From contig JAMXBD010000364.1 of assembly GCA_024138025.1 (NCBI GenBank), positions 1-64,000 of the forward strand: a DNA stretch of 64,000 bases, in the 5' to 3' direction. Of this stretch, positions 20,848 to 35,226 are shown in pieces; the stretch's first letter is position 1, and each line of letters opens with the position of its first letter. The stretch comes from Combretum micranthum. Its lineage: Eukaryota > Streptophyta > Magnoliopsida > Myrtales > Combretaceae. The notes under the pieces were generated by a model, which was not told the origin of the DNA, ran no database searches, and saw nothing but the letters and a program-made list of their open reading frames with translations. The position numbers were made by a program, and so were the translations under genes.

Positions 20848-23800
20848 TGTCACGCCCCAAAGGGTACCCTAAATGTGGCAGTCCGCCACATACAGTATTA
20901 AAACTTACGGATGGCTTTCCGAAGTCATGCGAAAGTTTTCAACACCATATGTAAGGCGTCTATCATAACAATAGGAGACACCGGTAGAATGTATAGTTCG
21001 AGAAATAAATAATCATACAAGAATCTAAATAATCATCAAATTTATCATTAAGAAAATATAATCCTTACATCATCTTAGGTTTTTTTTTTTTTTTTTCCTT
21101 ATACTTCTCCAAACAATCATAATATCAAACTTAATCTTTCTCACAACAAAATAATACTAACACCATAAGACATTGAAGGATAATTAGCCTAAGATCTTTA
21201 AAAGATATCCAAAAGCTTTTCCAAAACATAATCCCACTCGAGTATATGAAGTCCTCGGGTATAAAAGATATTGTCCTATTACAACAAAGGTCTATCGGAG
21301 TATAAGCATAACTAGCTTAGTGAGAATATTCCTGAATCAATGCACTTGTATAAATAATTTTCAAACAAGTTATTAGACAAGCATATGAATGCATCAAGCA
21401 AGTGATCAAGCAATACATATGATCTACCGGAAATCATATGTTTGAATGGATTTATCCCTCCATTCAAGGTTAGGTGTTCTAGGCTCTTTAAAACCCATCT
21501 TTAAATCCAACTCATGTAGTTTATTTCAGGCGCCTACTCCCATCTCAAAATAGTTCTTTCAGGCTCCTAATCGCCCATCTTGTAGATTTCTGGCTACTGC
21601 ACACCCAGCTACTATACTCTTGTCCCATCGAGAATAGCAACTCATGCAATGAAACTAACTATGTGATATCCATGAATCAATTAATATAATTCATAGTATA
21701 TGATTAGAGTATTTTAAAGGTGATCACAGAATTTGCACACACTTCAATAGAATAATAGTAAAACATATGTTAATTAACAATGACTCATGCCTCAGTATGC
21801 TTAACATTCTTTCAACCAATATTATCATACATAATTCATTTTCATCTTTTCTTACTTCTAGTACCTCTAGCTACAAGCACAACCAAGTATGTAAAAGGTA
21901 GGAAATAAACTCACTTGGCCATGAGGATCTATCTTTCTTATGGATGAGTCGATCGGTAAATCTACTAATCAAAATAATCCTCCGGGTATGAATACTCCTC
22001 CTCGGGATCACCTAATCAAGGAGAATACCCATAATGAGTATTTCTTATTGATTCTATGGTACTTATCAAAAACTACGTCAAGATCGTTAAAATTCGCATA
22101 GAAGGTAATTCCAACTTAAAATGGCCATAACTTGGTCATTTTAACTAGGAATTATGCAAATAATATACCATTTTCTACCTACTCGAAAAGATCTATCCAT
22201 TTCTAAGGTTATTTTTGTCATAAAAAGCCATTTGGCTTGGAAAATACTATGGTACAGAATAATTACGAATTTATAGCTCAAAATATGATTTTTCCAAACT
22301 TCTCTTTACTCAAAAATCCTTAAGCAAAATATATGTATATATTTATAGTTGAAAATCCTTTGAATATATATTTATACTCATATTATATGCATGATTTTTG
22401 TAGTGTTGTCTCAATATTAATATTTCATAATTAATTGGTCTTTGACGGTTTTTAAAAGGTAAAACTTTTGAAAATTTCTCCTTTTTGAATTGTTAGAAGG
22501 AAAACAAAATATATTTGAGTTGTTATGAGCAATGTTTTATTATTATTTCATTTTCTCACTTTTCAAAAGTAAATTCATTTTGAAATATTTTGGTTCTTTA
22601 AGTTATCTACCAACTTTATTTCTAATGATTGAAAATAAGCTTTTCAAAATATTCTTTAAGTTTCAAATATTTGAAGTTGTGTTAAATGTATGTTTTCCTC
22701 TTATTTTTATATCCTTTTTCTTTTAGGAAATAAGTGTACCTTTAAAACTTTACTTTCTTAGCAAATTTTATTTTTCTAAGTTGGTTTCTAAAATAGTGAG
22801 TTGATTTTATCCTGGTTTGAAAAACTTGTTTTATTCTTAATATTTGTCAAGTGATAGAATAATTCCTTCAGACAAATTTATAAGAAAACCTTTCTTAATA
22901 AAGAATTGTTAACATTAGAACTTAGTGAAACTTCATTTTAATTTGAAAAGATAATAACAATATAAAATTCAAGTGTTGAAGATACTTTCATAGTATGTGA
23001 TTTTCAAAGTCTAAAATGAACCTATTAAAAGATATAGTTGAGTTCAAGTCTTTTATTCAAGACTAAAATTTTTTATCTTGATGGAGTATTTAGTTTTTAA
23101 AGGAAATGAGTTCATTTTATTATTTTGAAGAAATCTTCATTACTAATTCTTTTAGAATTTATGATTAGCTTATCCTTTGAAAAGAGTTTATGAAAACTTA
23201 AATCTTTTGTTGAAAATTCCTTTTGTTAAGAAATCTAGTTTACTTTTCTTTATTTAAGAAAGAACCCATTTTTACTTTTATTTAAGGCAACGACATTCTT
23301 CATCATGCATGAATATGATTATATAGCAATATAAAAGTAAAGATAATACATAATAAGATAGAAAGGAATACTTGTAAGTAAATAAACATAATAAAATAGT
23401 CAAGCATCGGGAACCTTAGCTTCATCAAGGTATCCCAGTCATGTATTGGGAGTTTTAACTTCATCAAGGCAACCCGAGACTAAGAATAGACTAGTCCCAA
23501 AAGAAAGAAAAGAAAAGAAAGAAAGAAAGAAAATTATTTTGACTTGATATGAACAAGTCTAAGACTAGAAAAACTAGTCTTAATAAATTGCATAAAACAA
23601 GTAAATAAATAAATTGCAAGACATGAAAATAAATAAATAACAAATGAGCTTATATGCTCTAAATAAATATATATACATAGTATACATAATATTATATATA
23701 AGTTAGATTAGAGCAAAAATAATAACAATAATAACAACAACATAATAACATAATGTAAACTAGGAACATAAACAAAAACAAAACATGAACATATTGTTGC

Positions 23801-24090
23801 TTCTTTAACTCATATGAGTCTAAGAAACATACACTAAGCTCATGCTAATTGTATGAACATGATAAAGAATATAGATAGAATTTTTACCTAAGGTTTAATG
23901 GAAGGTTTGAAAAGAGATGAATGGGTTTTGTGTTTGTTATTTTCTTCTTGAAGAATAGAAATTGGTAAAGAGTGTTTTGAGAGAGATTCTTGGAGAGAGG
24001 TTTTGAGAGAGTATTTTGGTAGAGTTTTGTTATGTAAAATGGATGTGTGAAAGAATGAAGGAGGAAGGGGTATTTATAGAATTTGGTCAC
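20848..24090 (-). mobile_element. Long Gypsy LTR 'A', inverted and truncated
   Basis: It begins TGTCACGCCCCAAAGGG on the plus strand (complement of an LTR 3' end). It is collinear with the solo LTR at 31141-34814 for about 3.2 kb; shared blocks include cctactcgaaaagatctatc, aacatgaacatattgtt and catgagtctaagaaacatac. A TATA-like box lies at 24071-24079 (minus strand CTATAAATACCCC). Similarity stops just after it, about 700 bp short of the expected end. Its orientation is opposite to the pol that follows, so it is not the normal 5' LTR of that pol. Confidence 0.8.
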
Positions 24091-24310
24091 AGATTAGCCT
24101 TAAAACCTTAGCTATCTTTATCTTTTATTTTCTATAAAGAATATGATACAAGAAATGAAATAGGTAACGTAATCAATAGATAGATGATTAATTAGCACCA
24201 CAGAATGGGAATTGAGGACTAAGTAAACCATGTATATTGAATGCATGAAATATATGAGTAATTAACCAATCGGCCTATAATATTTTAACATCACGGTCAC
24301 ATATTCTTCC
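24091..24310. other. Junction segment between inverted LTR and pol
   Basis: This sequence matches neither the LTR family clearly nor a known coding block. It must contain the rearrangement joint that placed an inverted LTR next to a 5'-truncated pol. Confidence 0.45.
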
Positions 24311-27300
24311 GTTACTGCTATTTTGGCTTGGAAGACTAGATTGCCCATAACTGCAACTACCTCTAGCTTCAAAATAAAGACCCCTACGGGTAGTTTTGTG
24401 ATGAATAAAGAAATATTGAAAGATTTGCCCATAGAAATACAAGGACATCCCTCTACAAATGACCTTATAGTATTGGGGATGAATAAGTATGAAGTGATTT
24501 TAGGTATGAGTTAGTTATCACTCACCAAAGCCTCAGTAGATTGTTGGAATAAGAAAGTGGGTATCATGGATCAGAACGGAAGGAAAGTTGCATTTGTTGA
24601 CAAATCCACAATTGCAAGAGGACAGGAGCTGTGTTCATTTGAGTTAATAGAGGAAGACAATAAGGAAATCAAAGTTATGTTAACAACACGAAAGATGAAA
24701 AGAGAAACCTACCATAGAAGATATACCCATTGTCAATGAGTTTCCGGATGTTTTTCTATATGAGTTACTTGGACTGCCACCGAAGCGGGAGATTGATTTT
24801 GAAATTGAATTAATGGCAAATACCGAACCAACATTAAAGGCCTCGTATTGGATGGTACCAGTTGAGATGAAGGAATTGAAGAAGCAACTGCAAGAATTAT
24901 TAGATCAGGGGTTTCATCCGACCAAGTGTTTTACCCTAGGGAGCCCTAGTTCTCTTTATGAAGAAGAAAGACAGATCAATGAGGCTATGTATTGACTACT
25001 AAAATCTCAACAAGGTCATCATAAGGAACAAGTATCCATTAACAAGGATCGACGACCTTTTTGATTAGCTGTAAGGGGTAAGTGCGTTTTCATGGATCGA
25101 CTTGTGATCTAAATGTCACTAGTTGAGGATCAAATTGGAAGTTGTGTCAAAAACTACTTTCCGGACAAGATAAGGACATAACAAATTCTTAATGTTGCCT
25201 TTTGGACTAACAAACACACCAGCTGCCTTTATGGATTTAATGAACTGAGTCTATAAGCCACTTTTGGATAAGTGCATGATTGTTTTCATCATTGATAACT
25301 TAGTTTATTCAAAGACCTGGGAACAACACAAAGAGCACCTGTGATTGGCACTATAAATTCTAAGGGAGTATAAGTTGTATGCTAAACTATCGAAGTATGA
25401 CTTTTGGTTGGACCGAATATCCTTTCTGGGACATGTAGTATCTAGAGATGGCAAATCAGTAGATCCCGAGAAAATCAAAGCCATTATGGAATGGAAGCAA
25501 CCAAGGACAATAACTAAGGTAAGGAGTTTCCTTGGATTGACAGGTTATTATAGGAAGTTTATGAAGGATTTCTCCAAGATAGCCAAGCCTTTAACTCGAT
25601 TAACTCAAAAGAATAAGAAATTTGTATGGACCAAAAACCAAGAGCAAGGTTTTCAAGAATTGAAGCAACGTTTAGTCTCTACTCCGATCTTAGTGTTACC
25701 AGATCCCGAGAAACCATATATAGTGCATAGTGATGCATCAATGAATGGCCTAAGATGTGTACTAATGTAAGACAAGAAAGTGATCGCATATGCTTCAAGA
25801 CAATAATGGTCACAAGAACAAAATTATCCTACACATGAACTCGAGTTAGTCGTCATGGTTTTTGCACTCAAGCTGTGGAGGCATTATCTTTATGGACAGA
25901 GATGTTAGATATACACAAACCGCAAAAGCCTCAAATATCTATTCACTTAGAAGGAGTTGAATATGCGACAAAGAAGATGGTTAGAGTTAATAAAAAAAAC
26001 TATGATCTCGACATCAACTATTGCCTAGGAAAGGTCAACTCCATCATTGACATGCTAATCCATAGAAAACCATGGAGAAGTTGCTGCGCTATTAACCGAC
26101 AAAAAGGATTGATAAAGGAGTTTGAAATGTTAAACATCGTGTTTGTGGGACATGATACGAAAGAGAAAATATCCAATCTAAAGATGAAACCAACTCTTGT
26201 AGACCGTATTAAAGAAGCACAATGCTACGATAAGGTTCAAAAGATTAAGAAATAGGTACAAGAAGGTAGATATACCGACTTTACTATAGATAAAGACGAT
26301 GTAGTGATAATGAAAGGAAGATTATGTGTGCCAGATGATGCTGAGATGAAGAAGGAAATCCTAAAGGAAGCCCATAACTGAGGATATACGATGCATTCTG
26401 GAGGAAATAAGATGTATCAGGATCTAAAAAGCCACTGATGGTGGAATGGCATAAAGAAAGATGTAGCCAACTTTGTGCTAAGTTGTTTTGTATGCCAGCA
26501 AGTCAAAATCGAGCATCAAAGACCTAAAGGACTATTAAAGCCTTTGGTCATACAAGAGTGGAAATGGGATCAAGTCATAATAAATTTCGTATGTGGGTTG
26601 CCAAAGACGCTAACTAGATATGACGCAATATGGGTTATAGTGGATCATCTCACCAAATTGGTGTACTTATACCCATCAACATGACCTATTCAATAAACAA
26701 GTTAGCCAAATTGTATGTAAGGGAAATCGTAAGATTGCATGGAGTCCCAGCTGGGATTGTATCCGATCGAAATCCAAGATTTGTGTCTAAGTTCTAGACA
26801 AGCTTATAAAGGTGTATGGGAACCAAGCTAAATTTAATACAGCCCATCACCCTCGAATTGATGTTCAGTCAAAACGAACAATTCAAACCTGAGAAGACAT
26901 GCTACGTGCTTGTGTCATGAATTTCAAGGGAAGCTAGGTCACTCTCTTACCATTGCCAGAGTTCACCTACAACAATAACTACCACTCAATGATCTAAATG
27001 CCACCGTAGGAAGCCTTGTATAGAAGATGATGTAGATCACCCTTATTTTAAGATGATGTAAAGTAGTTAGCGATTGGAATAGATCTAATGCAAGATGCAA
27101 TAGAGAAAGTAAGAATAATTCAACAGAGAATGAAAGAGGCTCAAGACAGGTAGAAGAGCTGGGCTAATAAGAAAAGACAGGTTCTTGAATTCCAAGTAAG
27201 AGATCACGTATATTTGAAGTGACCTTGATCAAGAGCATTCATCAGGTACGCTCACAAGGGAAGCTAAGTCCACGATGTATCGGACCTTTCGAAGTACATG

Positions 27301-27660
27301 AACGAGTTAAAGATTTGGCTTATCGCCTAACCTTGTCACTAAATTTGTCAGGAGTGCATAATATGTTCCATGTATCAGTTTTACGCAAAACATAGCCTAC
27401 CTGTATCAAATAGTAAAGTTGGAGCCTGTTTTACTAAAAGAAAACCTCACTTATGAGGAATGCTTGGTGCAAATTTTGGATTGAAAAATCTAGAAGCTAC
27501 AGAACAAGAAAATAAGATATGTCAAGATCTTCTGGAGAAATCATACATATGAGGAAGCAACCTGGGAGGTCGAGGATGAGATTCAACACAAATACCTAGA
27601 TTTGTTTAATGAATCAGGTATGTGAGTCAAGTTTTAGAGACAAAACTTTCTTTAAGGAGG
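24311..27660 (+). pseudogene. Ty3/Gypsy chromovirus-type pol, 5'-truncated and degenerate
   Basis: Successive frames carry, in order: the end of the protease (IVLGMNKYEVILG, about 24465-24510); the pre-RT block (FPDVF to LPPKREIDFEIEL, about 24745-24815) and QELLDQGF; the RT active-site region read as VFIIDNLVYSK (about 25283-25315), where the family has FIDDI; and [32 protein letters not shown] and an RNase H start ([15 protein letters not shown], to 25770). Then come an H2C2-type zinc finger (CFVCQQVKIEHQRPKGLL), the integrase core (KWDQVIINFVCGLP, WVIVDHLTKLVYLYP) and a chromodomain-like tail (EEATWEVEDEI, about 27550). Many stops and frameshifts are present, including TGA for Trp in the zinc-finger WW pair. 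There is no gag. The order PR-RT-RH-IN defines Ty3/Gypsy; the Tekay-like lineage is inferred. Confidence 0.9.
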
Positions 27661-27666
27661 GTAGGT

Positions 27667-30600
27667 TGTAAACCCATAAATTTTATGGTAGTTTTATGAA
27701 TAATTCTTAAAACCGGAAGTAAAATCGAAACCTTAAAATCAATATAGGTTAACACTAAGTTTTAGAGACCTTAGATTCGACAAGACTGTGATTGAAACTT
27801 AAAACAAAAAAAATGTGATAACCTTAGTTTATAGTGCAAAATTATGTCCTATAACCTAAAAAGATCATATTTGTTAAAAATTTGTCTGTTTTAGATCCGA
27901 ACGAGATCAGTTTCTAAAATTAGGGCATCGACATGCAAAACGAGGAAAATATTTCGACAAATAATTTAGACTCGTAATGTAGTAAGAATTAGTAAAAATA
28001 TCAAATAAAATTTTTACGGATCCTAGAAACATCACATATAACCTAATTACACGTATTTTTGTTACTACTGGTAATTAATTTGTTTTGTTTACTATATAAT
28101 TACTATTTATCTATCTTTACTTTTTCTTACCACCCATTCTTACATTTCTTACACATCTATTTTTATATTTTCTTTTCCAATACTATTTCATACATAACTT
28201 ATCTTATACTTTACTTACTTTTCTTTAATAAAATTATTTTTTAATATCTCCCTCTCCCCTCTCTTCCTCATGGCCAGCTATCTGTCTCTCTCATCCCTTT
28301 ATTTTCTTTTCTTTTTTCATTTATTTAATTAACTCTAGATTTACCTTCTCAAAACTCTATAGATACCCCCTCATAGCTTCATTATTTACACATCTATTTT
28401 ACATATAACAAAACTTTTGCAAAATGACACTCCAACTCTCTCTTTCTCTCCTTTCCTTCACGCCCACACACACACATACACACCCAATTGTCTTATCAAA
28501 TTTTTCTTCGATCCATCTTCAACTTTAGTAAAATACTAAACACTTTCCTAAGATTATATTAACATAACATGAAAAATATTTATGTTATGTTTCTAAAATC
28601 CCCATGATGCATATGCTAGGGAGTGGAGACATAAAAATAACACATTGTTCATATCTTGTTAATTTCATGTTCATGTTTACATTATGTTGTAATATTATTT
28701 CTAACACTAACTTTTTATATGTTAATAAATATATGTAATATGTATATTTATAGAGCCTAGATGCTCGCTAAGCTAACTTTTATTTACTGCTCTTATTTCA
28801 TTGCTTATTATTTATCTAGTCTTAAATTTGTCCATCATTAAGTCAAAACAAAAGGAGATCTGTCCATTTCTAAGTTTCAGGAAACCATGAATATAATCTA
28901 AGACTCTCATAATTATTTTCTTACTATTCTTATTTTATTCATGAGACTGGAATTATTTTAAGTCTCAGGTAGCCTTGAAAAAAGATCTAAGACTTCCATG
29001 ATTTTCTTTTTTTATGCTTTTCTCATTTTTATGGTGACTGGAATTTATTCAAGTCCAAGGGAGTCTTGATGATAGGCTAAGACTCCTATAATATTATTTT
29101 TTATATTTTTGCATTCTTGATTATCTATCTCTATTTTTTTTTCTTATGAGTCTATGCTAATAATTTTATTCTTAGTATAGTTACTACATTTGCTACTTGG
29201 TCATAAGCGATGTTGGCATAATAAAAATTTCAAAGATGTGAGTATTGAAAATTCCTCATTTTATAAACTAACTTTGAAGATTTCATTTTCGACAGTTAGG
29301 AAAAATTTGTCATAAGAAATAAAGGAATAAAGATGGATACTCAACTAAACTTTTGAAATATCAAGTGAGTTTTCCTAAAATACAAATGTTGATAATCCTT
29401 TGTTAAGAGAATATTGTCCGTAAACTTACTCATAAGACATGTGCAAATCCTTTCAAAAAATAAAAGCTTAAAACAAATCTCTTACATGATTATTTCTAAA
29501 TATTAAAACTAAAAATAATTTCAAGGAAGTTTCCACTTAGAATAAATCTTATCCACATACATATAGAAGCCCATGTTTTGTAAACTAATTAGTTAAAAGA
29601 AGTTAATGTAAAAATAAAATAATCATAGATTCAAAATAAATATAAAATCATGATTTTCTTTAATTAAGTTTCATGTCTACGATATCTAAGAATTTAAATT
29701 TTATTTAAGAATCGAACTTAAGAAAAATTCAAGGAGAATACACTTAAGAATATTATGTCACAAATGAATAAAATCATGTCTTAATAAGATTAATTGTTGA
29801 ATAAAATTTTTGAAATAAATATAACACCTTGAAGTTTCAAAGTAAATATTGAATCATAATTTTTGTTAAGTCACATGTTTACAAAATTTAAGATAACGAA
29901 TTTTACCACAAGTCAAAAGATGATTTTTTTTCCATAAAACTCAACATGTCTGCTTTTCACAAAGATTGTTTTACAAAATTATTATCTTGGAACAACATCA
30001 CTAGGATAATACATTTACTATGAGTTAATATCAATACTAAATGATTTTTTTAAAGATAGAATTATTTTTATGGTTGTTATAAAGTATCCATATGAAGTGA
30101 AACTTTGAAATGCAAGCAAAATAAGGGCTAGAACGTTCCAGATGCAATATGTACCACTCTTTTCCGAACCCTTAATGACCTTAAATGTTAAAAATAACCT
30201 TAGAAATTAGATATGCCAAAGTAGATAGAAAACAACTATTAATATACAAAATTTTGAATTAAAATGAGCAAGTTATGGCCGTTTTAAGTTTAAATTTTCT
30301 CAACGGGGTAAAATGACGTGAATAGTAAAATAGAATTAGAAAATTTAGATAGGATCTCTATTAAATGCTCATTCCAGGTATTTCTTTTGTCTAGGTGATG
30401 AAGAACTCAAAGCGTCCTACCCTGAAGATTATTACGATTAAGGAGTACTATAGCCGAGTGAGTTTATCTCCTAAATTTACGTATTTATACTTGTGCTTGT
30501 AGTTTAGAAGTACTAGAAATAGGGAAAGATAAAATGGAATATGCATTTAGGAATCATTATGGGAAGTGATTGTGATAATGGTGTTTGATAAAAATAATCT

Positions 30601-31140
30601 AAGTATATCAGAACTTGAATTGTTGAAAAATTAATGATTGTTATTATGCCATGTTGAATTGTTTGTGAATATTTTTATGATCACCCTTAAGATACACCAT
30701 TTATATACGAAGAACATATTAACAAATTAATCATGCATATTATGAAGTAGGTTACATTGCATTTGCTGCTATACCCTCGGTGGGACGTAAGTATAGAAGT
30801 GGTTGTTAGTAGTTGCCTAAAAATTTACAAGTGGCATGTAGAGCCTGAAAGTCTATAAGTTTTAGGGGCATACAGTAGCCTGAAAGATCTATGATACATT
30901 TTTTCGAACTATGGTCGTACGGGCTTGAAACACCTAACCCCGATTAGGGTATAAATCTATTCAAACATATGGTTTTTCGGATGATCATATATATTGTTTG
31001 CTTAGTGGATGTTGCATCTCTTACACATGAATAATAATAACTTTTTTGATTGATTTTATTCGGGTACATTATTCTAGAAAGATTCTCATTAAGCAAAACT
31101 AAGCTTATACGCTCTTAGATACCTTTTACAGCACCTATAC
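27667..31140 (+). mobile_element. Gypsy 3' LTR 'B', first part (interrupted)
   Basis: It begins TGTAAACCC directly after a purine tract (aaggagggtagg) that follows the end of pol, so it is the true 3' LTR. It is the reverse complement of the 31141-34814 LTR in content; for example ttttagatccgaacgagatc here matches the complement of 34560-34590. The TATA-like box is tatagata at 28358-28365. Gene-like open frames inside it are chance. It continues at 34820 after the solo LTR. Confidence 0.85.
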
Positions 31141-34100
31141 TGTCACGCCTCAATGGATACCTTAAACGTAACAGCCCATCATACATAATATTGAAACTTA
31201 AGAATGACTACCTCAGTCACTCGAAAGCTTCTATATTGGTACAAGGCATACATTCACATCAAAGAGAGACCGGTGGAGTAATGCATTTTAAGATATTGGC
31301 AGCAGAACATGCAAAATAACACTTAATATATATTTCATTAAAACATAAAGTCTTACAACCTTTAAGGGGAATTACCCTGATAATTTTAATAACAACATGG
31401 TCTTACTATGATAAATAACTAAAGCTAGAAGATTTTAGAAAAAATCTACTCTAAGACTTCAAAATAGAGTTCCTCTAAAAGCTTCAAAAAATAAAGATTC
31501 TACCTAGATGATCAAGATGGTCTCTGGTGCAAAAAACAATCCTGCAATATCAAAAGTCTATAGGGGTATAAGTATAACTAGCTTCGTGAGATATTCCTTA
31601 CGCAAAAGTACTCATAACATGCATCCAACCAAGTTCATTAAACAAGCATATGAAATGCAACAATCATATAATCAAACAGTACATACGATTATCCGATTTC
31701 GTATGTATGATGGATTTACTCCTCCATTGGTGGTTAGGGAATGATTTGAGCTGGATCCCAAATGACCTTCTTAAAAGTTTGCGCGCATCTTGGGGTTCCA
31801 ACGAACCCTACTACTAGTCTTCGGGCTTTCCTTACCTAAAGCGATCGATCTGGCTCGGCTACAACTTGAGGTCATATTCCCCGAACGTCCTAAACCCTCA
31901 AGATGTTGCTAGGCAGCTTACCTTTGGTCCCATGCTGAGGAGTAATAGCAAAATTTTGAAATGATATTCTAAGTGATATGCATGAGCAATTTATTATATG
32001 GGGATTTCAATATGACATTAATTCATTTAAAGCGATCAAGCAATAATTTGCACATATAGCAATACATACGTAGAAACAATTATATCAATCACAGATTGGA
32101 TTCCGATATACTTATCGTTCATTGATCGCACATAACCATTCACATGCATAATTCCCATGATATCCCACATGCATATCAATGATATATTTTTCTAACATCT
32201 AGTGCTCTATTCTACAAGCATATACACGAATACATAAACATAAAGGAAACTCACTTGACCATAGCGTTCTTCTATGAGTTGAAGTAATCCTTGGGGAAGA
32301 GAAGATCTTGGTCCTCAACACCTAAACAAAAGAAATACCCGAAGTGAGTATTTCATCCAAGATCTACTCAAATTCTCTAATTCTATCTTATTGAATTCAT
32401 CAAAAATCGTATGAATGGGAATCCCAACTTAAAATGGTCATAACTTGCTCATTTTAATTTGGAGTTTCGCATATTATACACCGATTTCTACCTACTCGAA
32501 AAGATCTATCTATTTCTAAAGTTTTTTATCAAAAGAAGTCATCTAGGTCTCGAAATAGTGATGTATAGAATTGATACGAAAATTCCAGATTTCAAAATCA
32601 AGTTTTCAAACTTTTCTCCATCCAAAAATCTTTGTACCAAAAATATAGATATTTGTTTGGTTGAAAAATCCTTTGAATATATACAGAAGCTCAAATTATA
32701 TACATGAATTTAGTGGTGTTGTCTCAACAAAGATTTTTGTAAAACAATGTATCTTAAAAGTGAGAAAATGCTAAGACTTGAAAATTTCCTTCTTAGTTTT
32801 GTTGGGAAAAATTATTATAAGTGAGTATTTCCTCCGTTTCTTATTATTGAGAATAATTAATTTTTCAAAAATTAATTTTAGTCTTGTTAAGATTCCTACA
32901 ACTTTATTGTTAGTAGTAGAAAAATGTAGTTTTTCTAAATACTTTTTGATTATGTGTTTTAAAGTTTTTCTAAAGTTAGATCCACCTTAAATAAATAATA
33001 TCAATGATCTTATAAGTTATTTATTATTTTTATTTCCTAAGTAAAGCTTATCCTTAGAAAGGTTACTCTTTGATAATTTTTGTAAAACTTATCTAAACCT
33101 TAGTGTGTTGATGAAAGCTTTACATATGAGTGAAGAAAACTTTTGTTAAAAAAGAATTAAGTTTAAAGAAACTTTCTTATTTTATTGGTTTAAAAAGAAA
33201 GTTTGTGATAACTTTATTTTATGTATTTATTAATGAAATCCCGTATAGTATTATTACTAAAACTTGAGCTAAACTTATCTAACTTTAGAAAATATTTGTT
33301 AAGATAAAACTTTAAGTTTTTATGGAAAAATTATTTCCTATATGATAAATTTTTTTTTAAAGAGATTTCTTATTTTTATTATTTAAGAAAACTCATTTTA
33401 ATTATGGTTGAGACAATATCAACATGTTCATGCATGAATGAGAATATGTAACTATGAGAAAGACAACATAATAAGATAAATATAATAAGAGCATAATAGT
33501 AAAGTCAAGTATTGAGAACTTTAACTTCATCAAAGTATTCCTAGATTAAGAATAGACAAGTTCCAAAAGAAAAGAAAAGAAAGAAAATTTTTTGACTTGA
33601 TATGGACAAGTCTAAGACTAGAAAGACTAGTCTTAATAATAGCATGAAATAAATAAATAAATTGAAAAGTATGAAAATAAATAAATAACAAGTGAGCTTA
33701 TATACTCTAGAAATATATATCATAATAACATAATACAATATATCATAATAATAATACATAATAATAACAATAATAACAACAATAACATAATGCAAATAGG
33801 AACATCAACAAAACAAAACATGAACATATTGTTACTTCTTTAACTCTCATGAGTCTAAGAAACATACACTAAGCTCATGCTAAGTTGTATAAATATGATG
33901 AGTATGTGTAAGAAGCTTTTACCTAAGGTTATGTGTTTGTTGAAGAGGAATAGAATGGGTTGTGGTAGAATGTGAGAAATGGTTTTATGGAGAGAAAAGA
34001 GAATTTGGGAGAGAATTTGAGAGAGGGATTTTATGGAGTGATTTTGGTAGAGTTTTAGTAGGAAATGAGTTGTGTGAAAAAATGAAGAAGGAATGGGGTA

Positions 34101-34814
34101 TTTATAGAGTTTTTGAATGGAAATTAGATGTAATTAAATAAATTGAAAAAAAAATAAATTGAGATTGATAGAGAGAGAGGGGGCACTGGTTTGCCTTGTA
34201 GGGGAGGGAGAAAATGATTTATTTTGTTGTTTTGTAATAAAAAGAAGTAATGTGTAAGGTGTGATGTGACTAAAGTTGTACGGGGAAGGTAAATTATAAG
34301 GTATATGTATGGTAATGTGTAAGAATAGAGTATAAGAAAAAGTAGAGATATAGAAATAGTAATGATTAGTAGAAATAGTACTATGAATAGTAGACTAGAT
34401 AATTAAAATACCGATAGTAAAGAAAATACATGTAAACGGCCTAAATTTGGTATTTTTAGTTACCGAAACATTTTAAAACTGATATTTTTGAAAACCTTAT
34501 ATTTTAACGAGTCTATTGGTGTTGTCGGAATATTTTCACTATCCGGTGCACCGAGACACGGTTTTTGAAAATTGATCCCGTTCGGATCTAAAAGACACTA
34601 GAAAATTGCGAATCTGATATTTTTAAGCTTTCCTATATTATTATTAACTGTATTCCACAATTATCTCAATTTCGTTGTTTGAGGATTAAGAACACAAGAT
34701 CGCCGGATCTAGATTCACTGGACTAAACATAGAACTAGGTTAACTTTAGGGTTCCGGTTTGACTTCCAGTTCTTAAGGTTTGCTTATATTTACCAAAAAA
34801 TCTAGGGGCTTACA
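31141..34814 (-). mobile_element. Solo Gypsy LTR 'C' with exact 5-bp target duplication
   Basis: It runs from TGTCACGCCTCAATGG to GGGGCTTACA (complement of TG...CA), 3674 bp. It is flanked by tatac at 31136-31140 and tatac at 34815-34819. Its insertion splits LTR B, whose two halves align on either side to the same LTR family. The TATA-like box is at 34099-34107 (minus strand). No internal region is present, so it is a product of LTR-LTR recombination. Confidence 0.9.
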
Positions 34815-34819
34815 TATAC

Positions 34820-35226
34820 TTATGGTTGAAGCCATGAGGATTTTCACTCATGTATTGATCAAATGGCTTAAGGAGCTTTTGGAAGAGATCCATAGTTTAA
34901 ATTTTTGACATAGACTTCTATAGAAAACTTCACTTGTAAATTCGTTTTTGGGAGATAACTTTTAGATATTTGTATGGACTTTGGTGGGGTATGCCCTAAG
35001 ATTGTAGGACTTTAAATTTTCAGACTATGTAGTTATGATTTCTATTCTTAAATGCTATTATTTGATTCTCCTTAAACTACTTGTTTCAAAGGCAAGTTCT
35101 CTATTGTCGTGCAAGTATGCCTTACACTCGATATCGAAGTTTTTGCGTGACTAAGGAAATCATTTTTAAGCTTTAATATTGAGTGTAGTAGACTGCCATG
35201 TTTAGAGTATCATTTCGAGTGTGACA
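34820..35226 (+). mobile_element. Gypsy 3' LTR 'B', second part
   Basis: It resumes LTR B after the solo LTR and its target duplication. The end block contains gactgccatgtttagagtat and finishes gtgtgaca, matching the complement of 20848-20960 closely. With the first part, the LTR is about 3.9 kb. Confidence 0.85.

Noticed and set aside
23499..23530. Possible CRISPR-like or regular array in aaagaaaagaaagaaag sequence
   Set aside because: Simple purine microsatellite inside an LTR; no spacers.
20848..24090. LTR A as the 5' LTR of the following pol
   Set aside because: Its orientation is opposite to LTR B and to pol, and it ends short of an LTR start; no primer site follows.
28240..28470. Possible gene in CT-rich, CA-rich sequence
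   Set aside because: It lies in LTR B around its promoter and R/U5 zone and has no meaningful frame.
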